A stretch of DNA of 64,000 bases from Tenebrio molitor. Taxonomy: Eukaryota; Arthropoda; Insecta; Coleoptera; Tenebrionidae. Both the position numbers and the translations under genes were made by a program. Positions 34,253 to 45,102 of the stretch are shown one piece after another (the stretch's first letter is position 1; every line of letters starts with the position of its first letter). The DNA lies in NCBI RefSeq assembly GCF_963966145.1, contig NC_091046.1:21080001-21144000 (forward strand), in the 5' to 3' direction. The notes beneath the pieces were generated by a model. It was given only the letters and a program-made list of their open reading frames with translations, was not told where the DNA came from and did not search any database.

Positions 34253-34651
34253 CTAAAATATAGAAAGAAATTTAACAGCACGGTGTAGTTGAAACCATAT
34301 TGTCGACTGCATTGATTCAGAAAATTGTGATCTAATTGTGTTGTGCGAATGCTGTAAATGAGACACCGCCCCGCTAGATTTGCGAGAAGCGCACGCCCGG
34401 CATCGCGACGCTTTGTGTTCCAGTGGCTGCAAGTTGATGTGATATCGCGGTGACGGACATGACAGTGGACATGGCATAAACTTTTTGCGATTAAGGAAAT
34501 GACTAGAAATTAAATGCTTGACGCTGATAATAGTAACAACGCGTTCTTGAGTGTTATGTCTAATAATTTTGAAGGATTGAGTTTTAATGTGTTCGTGAAG
34601 TGAAGCATGTTGTTGTTCCTGATAGTGGGGACTCTTGTAGGTAGGCGACAT
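34253..34651 (-). CDS. Unrecognised 132-codon open frame
   Basis: An ATG-to-stop frame of 132 codons, unusually long for this AT-rich window without matching any transposon in it. The predicted protein is rich in Ser, His, Gln and Arg, with a patch CPLSCPSPRYH and SRCRACASRKSSG; no domain, signal peptide or membrane segment is seen. The GC content rises at 34360-34470 to well above the surroundings. This could be a genuine small gene, part of a spliced gene or a non-coding first exon on either strand, or chance. The lack of any repeat partner in the window fits single-copy DNA. Confidence 0.2.
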   Translation of the reverse strand: MSPTYKSPHYQEQQHASLHEHIKTQSFKIIRHNTQERVVTIISVKHLISSHFLNRKKFMPCPLSCPSPRYHINLQPLEHKASRCRACASRKSSGAVSHLQHSHNTIRSQFSESMQSTIWFQLHRAVKFLSIF

Positions 34652-34659
34652 ATTGACTT

Positions 34660-35340
34660 ATTGTCTATAAATATTTACATTTTTTTCTTAGTGTTTGATA
34701 ACAACAGTTTTGTTTATCCTCAATAATAGGTTGTAAACGCATTACAATTTTAAAATAGTCAAGTATTGAATTAGTTTCAAATTAAGATGTTAAAACGACA
34801 AAGGGGATGCTCTTAATATTCAGATTTACAACAATAAAAAAGTTATAACAATGACAAGTCTTATTGTTTATTATAATTTTTTTAGAATAAAACGAGTAAA
34901 TTCTTTTAAAATTGTGTTTAAAGCTAATTTTTCGACTTTGTCTTGGGAAAAGCTTGTTGTTGGTAGAATGTTTAAATTGAATAATATTACTATAATATAT
35001 AATTATATTTATATAATTCTGATAATAATTAACGCACTTGTTTTATGTAAGACTACTAAGCAAAATGGTTAAATTCGATTTTTACAATTTTTAATAGTGA
35101 ATTGAAAGGTCTTTTTTTAATTTAAATGCAAGTTTCCAAAGCAGTGCTGATTTTCATTTAAAAACAGCCAGTAAACACAATGTAGTTTCTAGGATCTACA
35201 ACAACGTCATAGTCAGTCGTTGCTGAACTACTCTTTTCATTGATATTTTTTAATTACATATTAAAAAACTAATTATTCGCCTTTTAGTAAAAATAAATTG
35301 TTTTCTTATGTATTTATTTTGACATAATTTTTAACATTGT
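34660..35340. other. No gene seen
   Basis: Very AT-rich, short frames only, no repeat partner. Confidence 0.35.
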
Positions 35341-35344
35341 GTAT

Positions 35345-35557
35345 AGTTTGTCCAGCGAGAGATTGGTTGACATAAAAGTCATTAAATTCTACGTAGAGCA
35401 AGGAGTAGCTAGCGCACGTAAAATTTGAAATATATCATTCAAGCAGTAACACTTTTGCCATGAAATTATGCTCTAATGAATGTATTCTAGTGCATTTTGT
35501 AGTGTTGGGTTAATTTAATACAATTTAAAATCTCCCAATCTCTCGCTGGACGAAGTT
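35345..35557. mobile_element. Short TIR element
   Basis: TTTGTCCAGCGAGAGATTGG at the left is inverted as CCAATCTCTCGCTGGACGAAG at the right. No coding frame; TSD not clear. Confidence 0.5.
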
Positions 35558-35947
35558 TACCTCTTGATAAGTATTACAAACAAGTAAATTTTACATTTTA
35601 AAGGTTGAAATTGTTCTTTTTGGTAACGGTGAATTATACAGTTAGCGGCAAAAGTATGGAATAAATTCCTTAAAAATTAAACTAAATTAAAAAAAAAATC
35701 TTTGGATAGGTCAATTTTAGTTTATAAAAATACATGTTTTAGTACCAAAGAAAATTCCAAGTAGTCATTTGTTTTCGAGTGATGACGTCATTGATACTTT
35801 TTTTAAATGGAAACCCCCAATTTTTTTTCTTGATTCTGATATCTCTTTTAATTGTCTAAATGACAGTATAAAAATTTTGTTACCTTACATAAGGAAATTT
35901 TTGAGAAAAAAAAAAGTTGGAAAAAATAAATTTTATAACGAACAATG

Positions 35948-36163
35948 TACAGTGGCGAGCACGGAATTTCGCACACATTGGACATTTCACTGACATAATT
36001 TTATTAAAATGAGATACTGGCGGCAGTTTCGTGACAGTTTATGTGAAACATCAGTCATGATCACATATATCATGATTGATTATAATGACAATAAAGCTTA
36101 GACTAGATAGTTTTTTTTAATGACATACAAATTGGTGTGCGAAATTCCGTGCTTCCCACTATA
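35948..36163. mobile_element. MITE, 212 bp, TA-flanked
   Basis: Ends CAGTGGCGAGCACGGAATTT and, complement, TAGTGGGAAGCACGGAATTT, then CGCACAC. TA at 35948-35949 and 36162-36163. Internal ATGACAATAAAGC is shared with the MITE at 28022. Confidence 0.7.
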
Positions 36164-36168
36164 CTATG

Positions 36169-36350
36169 TAAAGGGTGTTTTTTTTAAATTTGGCGTCGAA
36201 GTAGGCGTTGGAGAGTCGATTGAGAGCGCACCACTCGTGTAAAAGCGTAAGATTTAAACAGCTGATCCGTGATCCGTAACCTGTATAGTGCGTTTACAAT
36301 CGATAGTTCGGCGCCTACTTCGACGTCAAATTAAAAAAAAACACCCGTTA
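36169..36350. mobile_element. 178-bp MITE, family K copy 2
   Basis: Reverse orientation of 29290-29467, including the asymmetric core (AGCGTAAGATTTAAACAGCT). TA at 36169-36170 and 36349-36350. It starts 7 bp after the preceding MITE. Confidence 0.8.
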
Positions 36351-36354
36351 CAAT

Positions 36355-36606
36355 GTACTATTCCGGACACAGAATCTTGGCCAACATTTTTTAGACATTT
36401 CTAAAAAATATGATGTAAACCAGTCATTAGTGTCATTAATAAATGACCATTATTAAAAATCACTTTGAAGTTTTTCTTGTGACATCAAAAAAGCAGGGAA
36501 ATGGCATTATTGAGTCAAAAGTTGGGTTATATTCAATAAAGGCCAGTTCACACATATTTGTCAGTTAAATGTCAGTTGTGGCCAAAATTTCGTGTCCGGA
36601 ATAGTA
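36355..36606. mobile_element. MITE, 248 bp, TA-flanked
   Basis: Ends CTATTCCGGACAC and the inverse GTGTCCGGAATAG, then TTGGCCA on both; TA at 36355-36356 and 36605-36606. Begins 4 bp after the preceding element. Confidence 0.75.
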
Positions 36607-37341
36607 CGTGTTTGCTCTCAAAGATACCCAAATAGACCTATTTCTAAAGTTTCTGTCTAACGTTGATTTCTTCCAATATTTCTTCTTATAACTTTACATA
36701 GAGCACAAATTATCATTTTTATTTTTAAATGAAACTACTTTGATTCCTTATTTGTAAAACGTTTAACATAGTCTCTAGCAATTTGAGCTTTTGGTATAAC
36801 ATTCAATTTTCGCGGGAATCCTACTGTGAACAACCCTGCAAGCATTTTGATGAAATATTTTTACATTTATAGAAGAATAATTTTTATTGCGTAGGTATGC
36901 TTTTTTGACATTATCCATCTGTCTTTCTTTTTTTTTTTAATTAAAAGTCAATTGAGTTAACAAAATATGAAGCCTTGGTTTTATTTATTTATTTTTAATT
37001 AAATCTTAACACGTGTTTCCCCATTGTTGGTTGAGTTCGATTTTTTTATTAGTTTCTAAATTTTAACATTATTTGTTACGTTTGAAGTAAAATTTGTTAT
37101 TTTCTCAAAAAAAAAAAATGTTATCCAAGGTACCTAGGTTTAACAATTAATTTCAAAATTATCGAGTACACCTCAAAAATCAATAAGTCGATTTATTACA
37201 GTTTTTTCCACATGTAAAGATGCCTTTTTGAAATTTGAGTGTCATATTTTTTATGTAGGTTAGGTAAGTTTTATTTTAGATAATTTAGAACATCATAATA
37301 GTGTCTGATTTATTCTCTGCACGGTGCTCTTGGCGATGTTA
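36607..37341. other. No gene seen
   Basis: No supported feature; AT-rich. Confidence 0.35.
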
Positions 37342-37597
37342 TACAGGGTGAGCAACAATAACTGTTTCAGTTGGCAAAAAAAAAATTTACATGACATCTT
37401 CAAGACTGTGAATTGTACCTATTTCGGTTTGTTTTATTGACACTATTGACAGCTGGTATACATTTCATATTTAAACATCTTGGTTTTTGTATTCTTTTAT
37501 TAATAAAATGGTTTTCTCGTTGGAACATGACATAAAAGTCACCAAAAGTCACCAGAATTTATTGCCAACTCAATCAGTAATTGTTGCTCACACGGTA
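37342..37597. mobile_element. MITE, 252 bp, TA-flanked
   Basis: Ends CAGGGTGAGCAACAATAACT and, complement, CCGTGTGAGCAACAATTACT, both leading to AGTTGGCAA. Confidence 0.7.
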
Positions 37598-37888
37598 GTA
37601 GTGGGCTAGAGACCATTTCATCTAAGAAGTACATGATGACTCATCGAAATCTGACCGTAGGACGCTAGTCAGCTGACGATCAGTGGCGTAGAAACATTCG
37701 ATTAGCTAAGGAGTCGATATGGTTCAATTAATTTATATGATTAAAATTCTACCAAATTAATAATTCAATAATGAATGTCATAGTATGATACACAGAGAAA
37801 GAAATAACAAAAACAAAACACTTCTGAACGCTAACGGGGTTAAGTTAGAAATAACAATGAGCGCATGGATTCCAGATGGTTGATGGAC

Positions 37889-38071
37889 TCAAACCTCCCC
37901 TAAAAATTTGAACATGAACTCGTCCGACGACAACGTGTTCGTGCGCATTGTGTACTTCTTAGATAAAATGATCTCTACCCTCCGGATCGACCACCCTTCT
38001 TCTAATTTGGAAAGAATGAGCACTTTCGCGTTTTCGGTTAGATTAGACATTTTGTTTGTCAAAATTGACAT
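37889..38071 (-). pseudogene. Tc1-type transposase N-terminal relic
   Basis: NLTENAKVLILSKLEEGWSI plus RRV resembles the first helix-turn-helix of Tc1-type transposases. The same coding stub (ILSKLEEEWSMRRV) occurs on the + strand at 1757-1815. It breaks off after about 25 residues of similarity. Confidence 0.45.
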
Positions 38072-38244
38072 TGATCATTGACAAAAAATGTAAGTGCATT
38101 TTACACTAGAAAATTAGGTGTACTCTATAATTTTGAAATTAACTGTACACTGCTGTGCAGATAAATCGTGTACACTTCAAAAATCAAGAAATGTGGATTT
38201 TCACATTATATTTGTAAATAGATTATAAATTGCCAATGAGATTT

Positions 38245-38330
38245 AAAAAGTCCCATGTCAAATTTGACAGTGACGCTAATGTTTCTCAAAAGTACACGCA
38301 AAACAAAAATTTTAATTTTATAAATAGTAA
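38245..38330. repeat. Repeat B with the empty P-like target site
   Basis: It matches 205-224 joined to 3983-4060, without the 3.76-kb P-like element between them. The GTCAAATT word at 38257-38264 is present once here. Surrounding similarity is AAAATTTTAAT and ATAGTAAATTG. Confidence 0.7.
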
Positions 38331-39593
38331 ATTGATATAGGTTTTTCTCTACTAACGGAATGTCTAAGTTGAACATATACATTTTTAAAATTTCTTTCCT
38401 TTTCGACATCCTGGAATAATGAAAATTTAGAGTTTGAATTCTTCCTCTTAAGTGTATAAACCGTTCACGTTGTTTTGGCATAAGATTTCATTTTTTAATG
38501 TTGGACATTCTGTTTGATTTCGGTCACTAAAGTGCCTGAGATGCTGACTTACCAAAATGTGCAGTTCCGGAATTTTGGCCGTCACTTGTCATTGCATTGA
38601 CATGAAATGCAGTGGCGGCTCGTCAGGGGAGGCAGTGCCTCCCTAAAAAAAACTGCACAAAAATTTCCTTAAATATATCGGGTGTGTCAAAAAGGACGGA
38701 CATGTGTTTTAGTGGTATACTATCCGTTTTTTAAACTCCCGCACTGTCAAAGTATTTGCAGGTTGCCGCACTGCCGTTCTGAGACTAGTAATTTTTACTT
38801 TAACGTTGGCGCAAAATTTTGAAATTTCAAATTTGAAGTTAAGTTTAATAAATTCACTTTCTTTCATTCAAAGTATTTCTTACACGAAAGGCTGAACAAG
38901 AAGAAGATACGAAACGTAAAAAAATACTGTTAACGGCCAGAGAGAAGCAGGGTATTGTTAATTATTGTTTGGAAAGAAGAGAATTAACTTCATTAACATA
39001 ACCAAACTTTTCTTGTTAACGTTTTTATAACTAGATTTTGTGTACAGGCAACTGAAAAGGCATGTCACCATAGGTAAACTCAAAAAAAAAAAAAAAAAAT
39101 TTGACACTGACTGCTGCTTTCGGTTACAGAAAAAACTCTCAGAAAGTGAAAATGAAAATGGCAGCAACGCAATAGCTAATTATAGTATTGCCGTTATAAC
39201 TTTTTATCTGCTCCGCCCACTAAAATTGACCAATCAGAATCAAAGCCAGATTCAATCTGTACAACTTTTCATCACATTTGCCACGTAAAAAATTTAAGGT
39301 TAGAATTTTGCTGTCAAGTCCACAATTATTGTTTTAGGTTCTAAAAAATGAAATGTCATTAAGACAATTCGAATGTCAGAAATTTTTACTGTCTAAATCA
39401 GATCGTCTTAACAACCTATTTGATTGGTAACTAAGAAAATGAAATGGGCGGGGCAGATAAAATGTTACGTTGTCCTTAGTATAAAAACTACCATATGTAG
39501 TTGTCATGGTTAAGGGAGACTCGGGCCAGAAGAAGCGCACGCTTGTGAAAGACTCTGGTGACATTGTTTATTTCTAGAAAGCCGGGAAAATAA
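38331..39593. other. No gene; short inverted pair
   Basis: A pair TTTTTATCTGCTCCGCCC / GGGCGGGGCAGATAAAA (39205-39225 and 39447-39466) may mark a small TIR element. An end-like word AGTGGCGGCTCGTCAGGGG at 38609 has no partner. Confidence 0.35.
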
Positions 39594-39830
39594 AGTTTTT
39601 TGTTCGACACTGTCAGAATTTAAGAATTTTCTCCCGTGTGAACGGATTTTGATAAATTTGACAACTTGTCAAAACGAAACGTCAAGCTAATTTTAAAGAT
39701 TTTTAGCGATTTGGAGCCTTTAAAGGGCTCGTCTAACAAAAAAACGTTGTATTCAACTCGTTCTTGTGTAATTTAGGTTTTTTTTGGCATGAGTGGACCA
39801 GTTTAAAACTCGAGTGAAACGAGAACAAGA
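39594..39830 (+). repeat. Dispersed repeat family A, copy 3
   Basis: Near-identical to 32683-32890 over most of its length, ending after AAAACTCGAGTGAAACGAG where the hairpin's right arm is missing. Confidence 0.75.
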
Positions 39831-39863
39831 ACGAGAACGAGAACAAAATGTTACATTTGGTTC

Positions 39864-40680
39864 TTTTTGCCCAGACCCATGGGCATTAGGAACCATTGCC
39901 TCAGGCAAAAGTATCCTTAATATAAAATCCCTTTGGGCATAAGAAACCGCATAGTATTTCATGCGACATTTGCAATCAATACTCTTATTTTAGTATGCTT
40001 AACACCGAAGATTTGCAGTTATCGCAGATGCAGATGCCAGTGTTATTATCTGCACATAACTGTGCCCATTTCTGACACACATTAATATTACACTCAATCC
40101 ACGGTTCGCAAGATTTAGAGTTTCCTCATGTGTAATTGCAAACAAGGCAGGGTACTTTTTCTTCATTAGGATCTATTTCTTTTATGGATTCTTTGGGGTA
40201 CTGAAACGTCATTTCGGTCATTTCTTCGACTTAGTTAGATTTGGTTTTTTATTGTTTTTGAATTTGTCATTTTATCAGGTAATTTAGTTTTTGGCACTTT
40301 TTGGTTTGTTTTTGCTTTCTGAGTTCTCAATGCTTCTTTAACGGCTGTACTGCTTTTGGTAAAGGTAATTGGTGTAACACAAACATTGTTTTATTAGGTA
40401 CATGTTTTCTTAAAGTTGGATATGGATGGAATTCCAAATCATACAGCGGCCCTTTGTATTGAATTTTCCCTTTCATTTATTGCACGAGACATTACTTCTT
40501 CTGTGCATCCTTGGGCTCTATTAGTTTTGGGTTTGTACTTGAACACCATTTTTTTTAAATACAGAATATGTACAAAATAATGAATACTACCTACGTTACA
40601 ACCTATAACGGGCAAAACAGGGCAATTGGAGCCGGCTTCTTTTGCCTGGTTCCTCTTGCCCTATCAACATTAACAACTGT
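39864..40680. mobile_element. Tigger/pogo-type deletion derivative
   Basis: Left end GGGCATTAGGAACC...GGCAAAAG and, on the complement of the right, GGGCAAGAGGAACC...GGCAAAAG are imperfect inverted repeats. The interior carries the first and last domains of a pogo-type protein (next entry). Confidence 0.5.
39985..40549 (-). pseudogene. Pogo-type transposase relic: psq HTH plus PHD finger
   Basis: From an ATG at 40549 the minus strand reads MVFKYKPKTNRAQG.TEEVM and SRAINERENSIQRAA then FGIPSIS, a pipsqueak/CENP-B-type helix-turn-helix start. After a stretch of stops comes DPNEEKVPCLVCN, EPWIECNINVCQKWAQLCAD and ICDNCKS, the C-W-C-W-C-C pattern of a PHD-like zinc finger that many insect pogo/Tigger-type proteins carry at the C-terminus. 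The DDE catalytic region between them is missing. At least three in-frame stops, so a pseudogene. Family placement rests on the two terminal domains only. Confidence 0.6.
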
Positions 40681-40682
40681 TA

Positions 40683-40733
40683 TTAAAGAAGACTTTAGGG
40701 TCGGATTATGAAACCGGCCGTAAGGGAAGGACG
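40683..40733 (+). repeat. Fragment of the Harbinger-like element's right end
   Basis: GACTTTAGGGTCGGATTATG then AAACCGGCCGTAA matches 14899-14931 almost exactly. Confidence 0.7.
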
Positions 40734-41091
40734 TGTATGACAGTGGCAGCGTTAAAAAGTAAAACTTTTCCCGTTTTTACGGTTATTGTTGTCTATCACT
40801 TGTGCTTGGGTACTACTTGTGTTGCGTAAAATAAAAAAACCGTGTTAAAAATTCAAATCAGTTTTGCCCGTTCATTTCGTAATGTTTATTATTTAATTTT
40901 TAATCCGTAAATAGTAATTGTTTGATACACCACTGGTCACTTTAACGGCGCGCATCTTAAGCTCCGCTCTTGTCCTGTTCTGGTTTGAATCAATCTCTAA
41001 AAACTATGTAGTTGTCATGGTTACATTTTTTTTCTCTCAGTCGTTGGCCAATCAAGACGCCTAATAACATTCACACTGGGATGCCACAGCG

Positions 41092-42024
41092 TACTATGGC
41101 GGCCAAAAAATTTTAACCGTCACTATCTTGACATTCATGTAAAGTGTAAATAAACCTTTAGAAACCGTAACCCCACTTTCGATTCTTGTCATTTTGACAT
41201 GCATATCGTTATTTTGAAAATCGCATGCATAAAATTATAACCAATCAAATTTTGTAATTTTTGCTTTAGCAACCAATAAGACGATGATTTAGTGGAAATC
41301 ACCATGGACATCACACAACACACTGATTTCCGGAAATCACTCTAGAGAGATTTTCGGAAATCATATCACGCGGCCATTCATTCATCAATACACACTTATA
41401 AATAATTTTTTTGTTCGACACTGTCAGAATTTGAGAATTTCCTCCTGTGTGAACGGATTTTGATAAATGTTACAAAAAAAAACTAAAACGAAACTAAAAC
41501 TAAAACGAAACGTCAAGCTAATTTTAAAGATTTTAAGCGTTTTGGACCCTTTAAGGGGCTCGTCGAACAAAAAAACGTTGTATTCAACTCGTTCGTGTGT
41601 AAATTGGGCCTTTTTTGGCATGAGTGGGCCAGTTTAAAACGCGAGTGAAACGAGCGTTTTAAAGGCCCACTCGTTAAATAAACTACTATTATTTATGCGA
41701 TTTTCTAGCTGAATCAATTTCGAGCCGTTTTGATTTCCAGAAAATATTATTTCTCCCTGTCTCGTTCTTTTAGCGTAATTAGATTAATACGCAAAAAGAA
41801 AACGGCTCTTAATAGATTATATATGACAATCAATGTAAACTGTGTAAAGCTCAGATATTCCAAAAATCCGACATGAACGAACAAAATTAGAGCAGTCGTA
41901 CATAAATAACCTGAGGTTTAATCATAATCAAGACGGTAATCGTAGTGACCATAAAGTATGGCTTACAATTTTTTTTTTTGAAGTGACAGAAATTGACGGC
42001 TAAAATTTTTTGGTCCCCATAGTA
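41092..42024. mobile_element. TIR element of about 929 bp, TA-flanked
   Basis: Ends CTATGGCGGCCAAAAAATTT and, complement, CTATGGGGACCAAAAAATTT, then TAACCGTCA/TAGCCGTCA; TA at 41092-41093 and 42023-42024. Family A copy 4 (41406-41690) is nested within. No coding frame. Confidence 0.7.
41406..41690 (+). repeat. Dispersed repeat family A, copy 4 with intact hairpin
   Basis: The fullest copy. It ends with a clean hairpin, 41622-41672: GAGTGGGCC and TAAAACGCGAG pair with CGAGCGTTTTA and GGCCCACTC, loop TGAAA. Confidence 0.75.
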
Positions 42025-42724
42025 CAGCTGAATTAAAAAAAAACCGGGGAATAAAATTTTTCTTAACGTAAATTTGGTTTTAAGTATTTGTCAATTAATT
42101 GTCTACTTGACAGTACTTATCAACAAAGTTTCAACCAATTTACACCGACTTTTTCAATGTCTCATTTCAGCGAAATACATAAAGATAGAATAGTCTCCCA
42201 AAATGGTAGGACAGTTATTATGAATATAGCGGTAGAATTTCATTTTATTAAAAAGGAAACGTGAAGGAAGCATACTTTTCGTGTTATTTATTAAAAAAAC
42301 ACAGGTTTCACTGAGTGACAATCACAGTTCGTCCGCCCTAAGTGTGTTTTTTCGACACCTCGTGCGCTGCGATCGAATTCGTTTCCCCGGGCCATGTACT
42401 ATCGCGGCCACCCAAAAGTGAACGTTTTTTTTTAATAGTTTGATTTTTACTTTAAATCATAGGCGTCCTAAAATGTCAAAGTTTGACACTAGCGTTAAAA
42501 AAATTATTGAAACTATTTTTTTTAAATGCCACATCTCATTCCGATTCAGACAGCTAGGGCTATTGCAAAGCTAGAAGAAAATTGGTCGTTGCCTTCTGTG
42601 GCGAGAGAATTACATTGTAATAAGACTTGCATCTTCAATATAAAGAGGCGTTGGCAAAAAAACAGGCTTGCAAGGCCAATACGAATAGGTGTTGGAAAGG
42701 TTTCTTTACTACAGTTTACTTTCA

Positions 42725-44300
42725 TATAAACTGCTCGACAATTGAAATGGAACGCTTAAAAAAATAGCTGCAAAATATTTTTGAAACAAAAGTTTAAGAT
42801 AAAAGTTTTTATGTTTGATACTATGTTATTTCACGGTTCACGTGAAACAACATTTTCAAATCTACTTCTTCAAAAAAGACAAGAAATATATAGAATTCAA
42901 AAACTTTAACATTAATGTGAAACTACACTTAACAAAAAAAATAAATATTTTTTACAAAATTCACAAAAAAATTAAAAAAAAAACTTGTCTTAATATCTTG
43001 TAGGCCCTCCACGTGCTCTGTGCACAGCCAAAACTCTTCGGGGCATACTTCTGATTAAATTATTAATATATTCTCTAGGAATACGTTTCCATTCTTCTCT
43101 GAGAGCAATTTCAAGCTCATCTAGTGTGTCAGGGTAGTATAATCGTTCTGACAACTGACGCTGCATACGATCCCACACATGCTCTATAGGATTGGAGTCT
43201 GGTGAGTTTGCAGGCCAAACCATTCTTCGAATGTTCTGAGCTTCAAGAAGGTCGTTTACGATTCTTGCTCTATGTGGACGAGCATTATCGTCCATAAAAA
43301 TAAAACCATCGCCAAAATCTTGTGCAAATGGGATAACAACCGGTAGAAGACATCTTTGAATGTATCTTTCCCCATTCATAGTTTCCCTTCTCAAACAGAT
43401 AAGCTCAGTGCGGCCATTCAAAATGATCCCACCCCAAACAATTATACCCGCTCCTCCATAAGCCACTTGTGGAGCCATGTTACGTTCATGGTATCGCTCC
43501 CCAGGTCTTCTCCAAACAAAAATTCTTCCATCCGAATGGTGTAGATTAAATTTTGATTCATCTGTAAACAGACAATTCTGCCATTCTTCAATTGTCCAAT
43601 TCATGTGTTCTTGTGCCCAAGCTCTACGAGCAGCGCGTTGAGTCCGTGTTAATAGTGGACATTTTGCACGTCTTCTAGCCCGTAGATTATATTCATGCAG
43701 CCTTCTGACAACCGTTCTTGACGAAATCACAACTCCCGTGGCTGCTCTGAACGCATTATTAATTCTTGAAGCATTGTGTGTAGGGTTCCGCCTAGCTAGC
43801 AGTCTCACATATTGCGTTTGTGCAGGAGTTGTATGTCTTTGACGACCTCCTCCATGCCGAAAGTCGACGCTATCGGAAATTCTTAACCTTTGTAAGGCTC
43901 TATTAATCACGCTGGGGGAGACATTAAAAAATCTTGCCACTCTTCTTTGCGAGACACCATCTTCTACCATTCGCCGGGCAACATTCAAATTGTCAATGCT
44001 TAAACGATTGTAAACCATTTTGTGATACTTATTTAATCTAAAAATGCTTTTAACTTAACTTTAGCATCAATTTTTTTTATGCACCAAACAATTACGGAGC
44101 AAAACAATGTAATTGGTAAAGAATACGTAATTTTTTGACACATGGCTACTTGATGCGTTTTTTACAGAAAATCGTGGCCTAGCAACGACTAATTTATCAT
44201 TCAAATCATTTTAAAAAAATTGCGACTTAAAAGTTGCTCATAGATGGAAACATTTTAATTTTTATATGAGTGTTCCATTTCAATTGTCGAGCAGTTTATA
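42725..44300 (-). mobile_element. Complete Tc1-type transposon, nested
   Basis: The element (42727-44298, 1572 bp) has perfect 27-bp ends, TAAACTGCTCGACAATTGAA then ATGGAAC, and TA at 42725-42726 and 44299-44300. It carries one intact transposase gene on the minus strand and no internal insertion. This is the only apparently complete element in the window. Confidence 0.85.
42990..44018 (-). CDS. Tc1-type transposase, 342 aa, apparently intact
   Basis: Cut-and-paste transposase of the Tc1 group. Residues 1-50 form a first helix-turn-helix (SQRRVARFFNVSPSVINRAL), then a basic HGGGRQRH linker in the GRPR position, a second helix-turn-helix about 60-115, and the RNase-H-like core. Catalytic residues are D153 in FTDESKF, D244 in MDDNARPH and E279 in SPDSNPIEHVWD; 34 residues separate D244 and E279, hence DD34E. 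Length is as usual for Tc1 proteins (about 340). Start: the ATG at 44018 gives the full first helix-turn-helix. No stop or frameshift, and the TIRs around it match perfectly, so it may be recent and functional; activity is inferred, not shown. Confidence 0.93.
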   Translation of the reverse strand: MVYNRLSIDNLNVARRMVEDGVSQRRVARFFNVSPSVINRALQRLRISDSVDFRHGGGRQRHTTPAQTQYVRLLARRNPTHNASRINNAFRAATGVVISSRTVVRRLHEYNLRARRRAKCPLLTRTQRAARRAWAQEHMNWTIEEWQNCLFTDESKFNLHHSDGRIFVWRRPGERYHERNMAPQVAYGGAGIIVWGGIILNGRTELICLRRETMNGERYIQRCLLPVVIPFAQDFGDGFIFMDDNARPHRARIVNDLLEAQNIRRMVWPANSPDSNPIEHVWDRMQRQLSERLYYPDTLDELEIALREEWKRIPREYINNLIRSMPRRVLAVHRARGGPTRY

Positions 44301-44309
44301 ATATACCAA

Positions 44310-44467
44310 GGGACAGATATATTGCCGGAAATTTTTTCGAGCAGTCCTCACACACGAGTGTTTGTAGCAAGAAAATTACACGAGGGCGCCAGCCCGAGGG
44401 TAATTTTGAGCGACAAACACGAGTGTTGGACTGCAAGAAAAAATTTCCGGCGATATATATCTGTCCC
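44310..44467. repeat. Hairpin island H6
   Basis: The longest hairpin: GGGACAGATATAT, CCGGAAATTTTTTC, CACGAGTGTTTGT, ACGAGGGC on the left pair with GCCCGAGG, ACAAACACGAGTG, AAAAAATTTCCGG, ATATATCTGTCCC on the right. Stem about 75 bp with few mismatches; loop GCCA near 44389. Confidence 0.8.
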
Positions 44468-44833
44468 GAAGTATATTCGGAAGAGAATCGCCCGAAAAGT
44501 TTTTTCCCTAGGTCAATTATATCGGAAATTTTCCCTAGGGAAAATTTCCGCTTAATTAAATTGTGATTGGTTGCTATTCAAACAATTCGGAGTTGTGATT
44601 TGTCAATATAAATCATGTGACATTTGAGGGCGATTCTCACTTTATTGTATTAATGTGTATGTATTAATTACTTCTCAGCCTCATTTTTATTAAAAATTAT
44701 TTATTACAACTTTTTATTATTAAAATAGTAACGCCTTCTGCACGAACGCCAATGAATACAGCCTGATTTAATCTAACGAAAAATACGAAAATTTTCGCAA
44801 GATATCGTTCACTTTTGGATGGCCGCGATTGTA

Positions 44834-45102
44834 CTTCGCACCCTGCGAATAGTCTGTTTTTGAATTTCAGTTATTGTAAACACATTTTTTCGCATTGACT
44901 TTGACATTGACAGTAACGTTTGACATTGTATACTTTGATTTACAATACTAAAATTTTGTCTGTACGAGTTTTTTTTTTTGGCCAGCGATAGTAGGTAAAA
45001 CACATTTTGAAAACAATTTGACATTTATTTTTTAAAGGTCTTTTTATTCTCCCCTTAACTTTCTATTTTGATAAGGCAATTGAGAGCGAATTGAAAGCTT
45101 GG
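44834..45102. other. No gene seen
   Basis: No supported feature. Confidence 0.3.

Larger units (their letters stand above)
42397..44833. mobile_element. Tc1/mariner-type element II with nested elements
   Basis: Ends CTATCGCGGCCACCCAAAAG and the inverse of CAATCGCGGCCATCCAAAAG, TA at 42397-42398 and 44832-44833. The terminal 130 bp match element I (6963-8059). A + strand coding stub at 42526-42720 starts MPHLIPIQTARAIAKLEENW, a helix-turn-helix N-terminus ending RRWQKNRLARPI, cut off by the Tc1 element inserted at 42727. A hairpin island follows the insertion. Confidence 0.75.
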
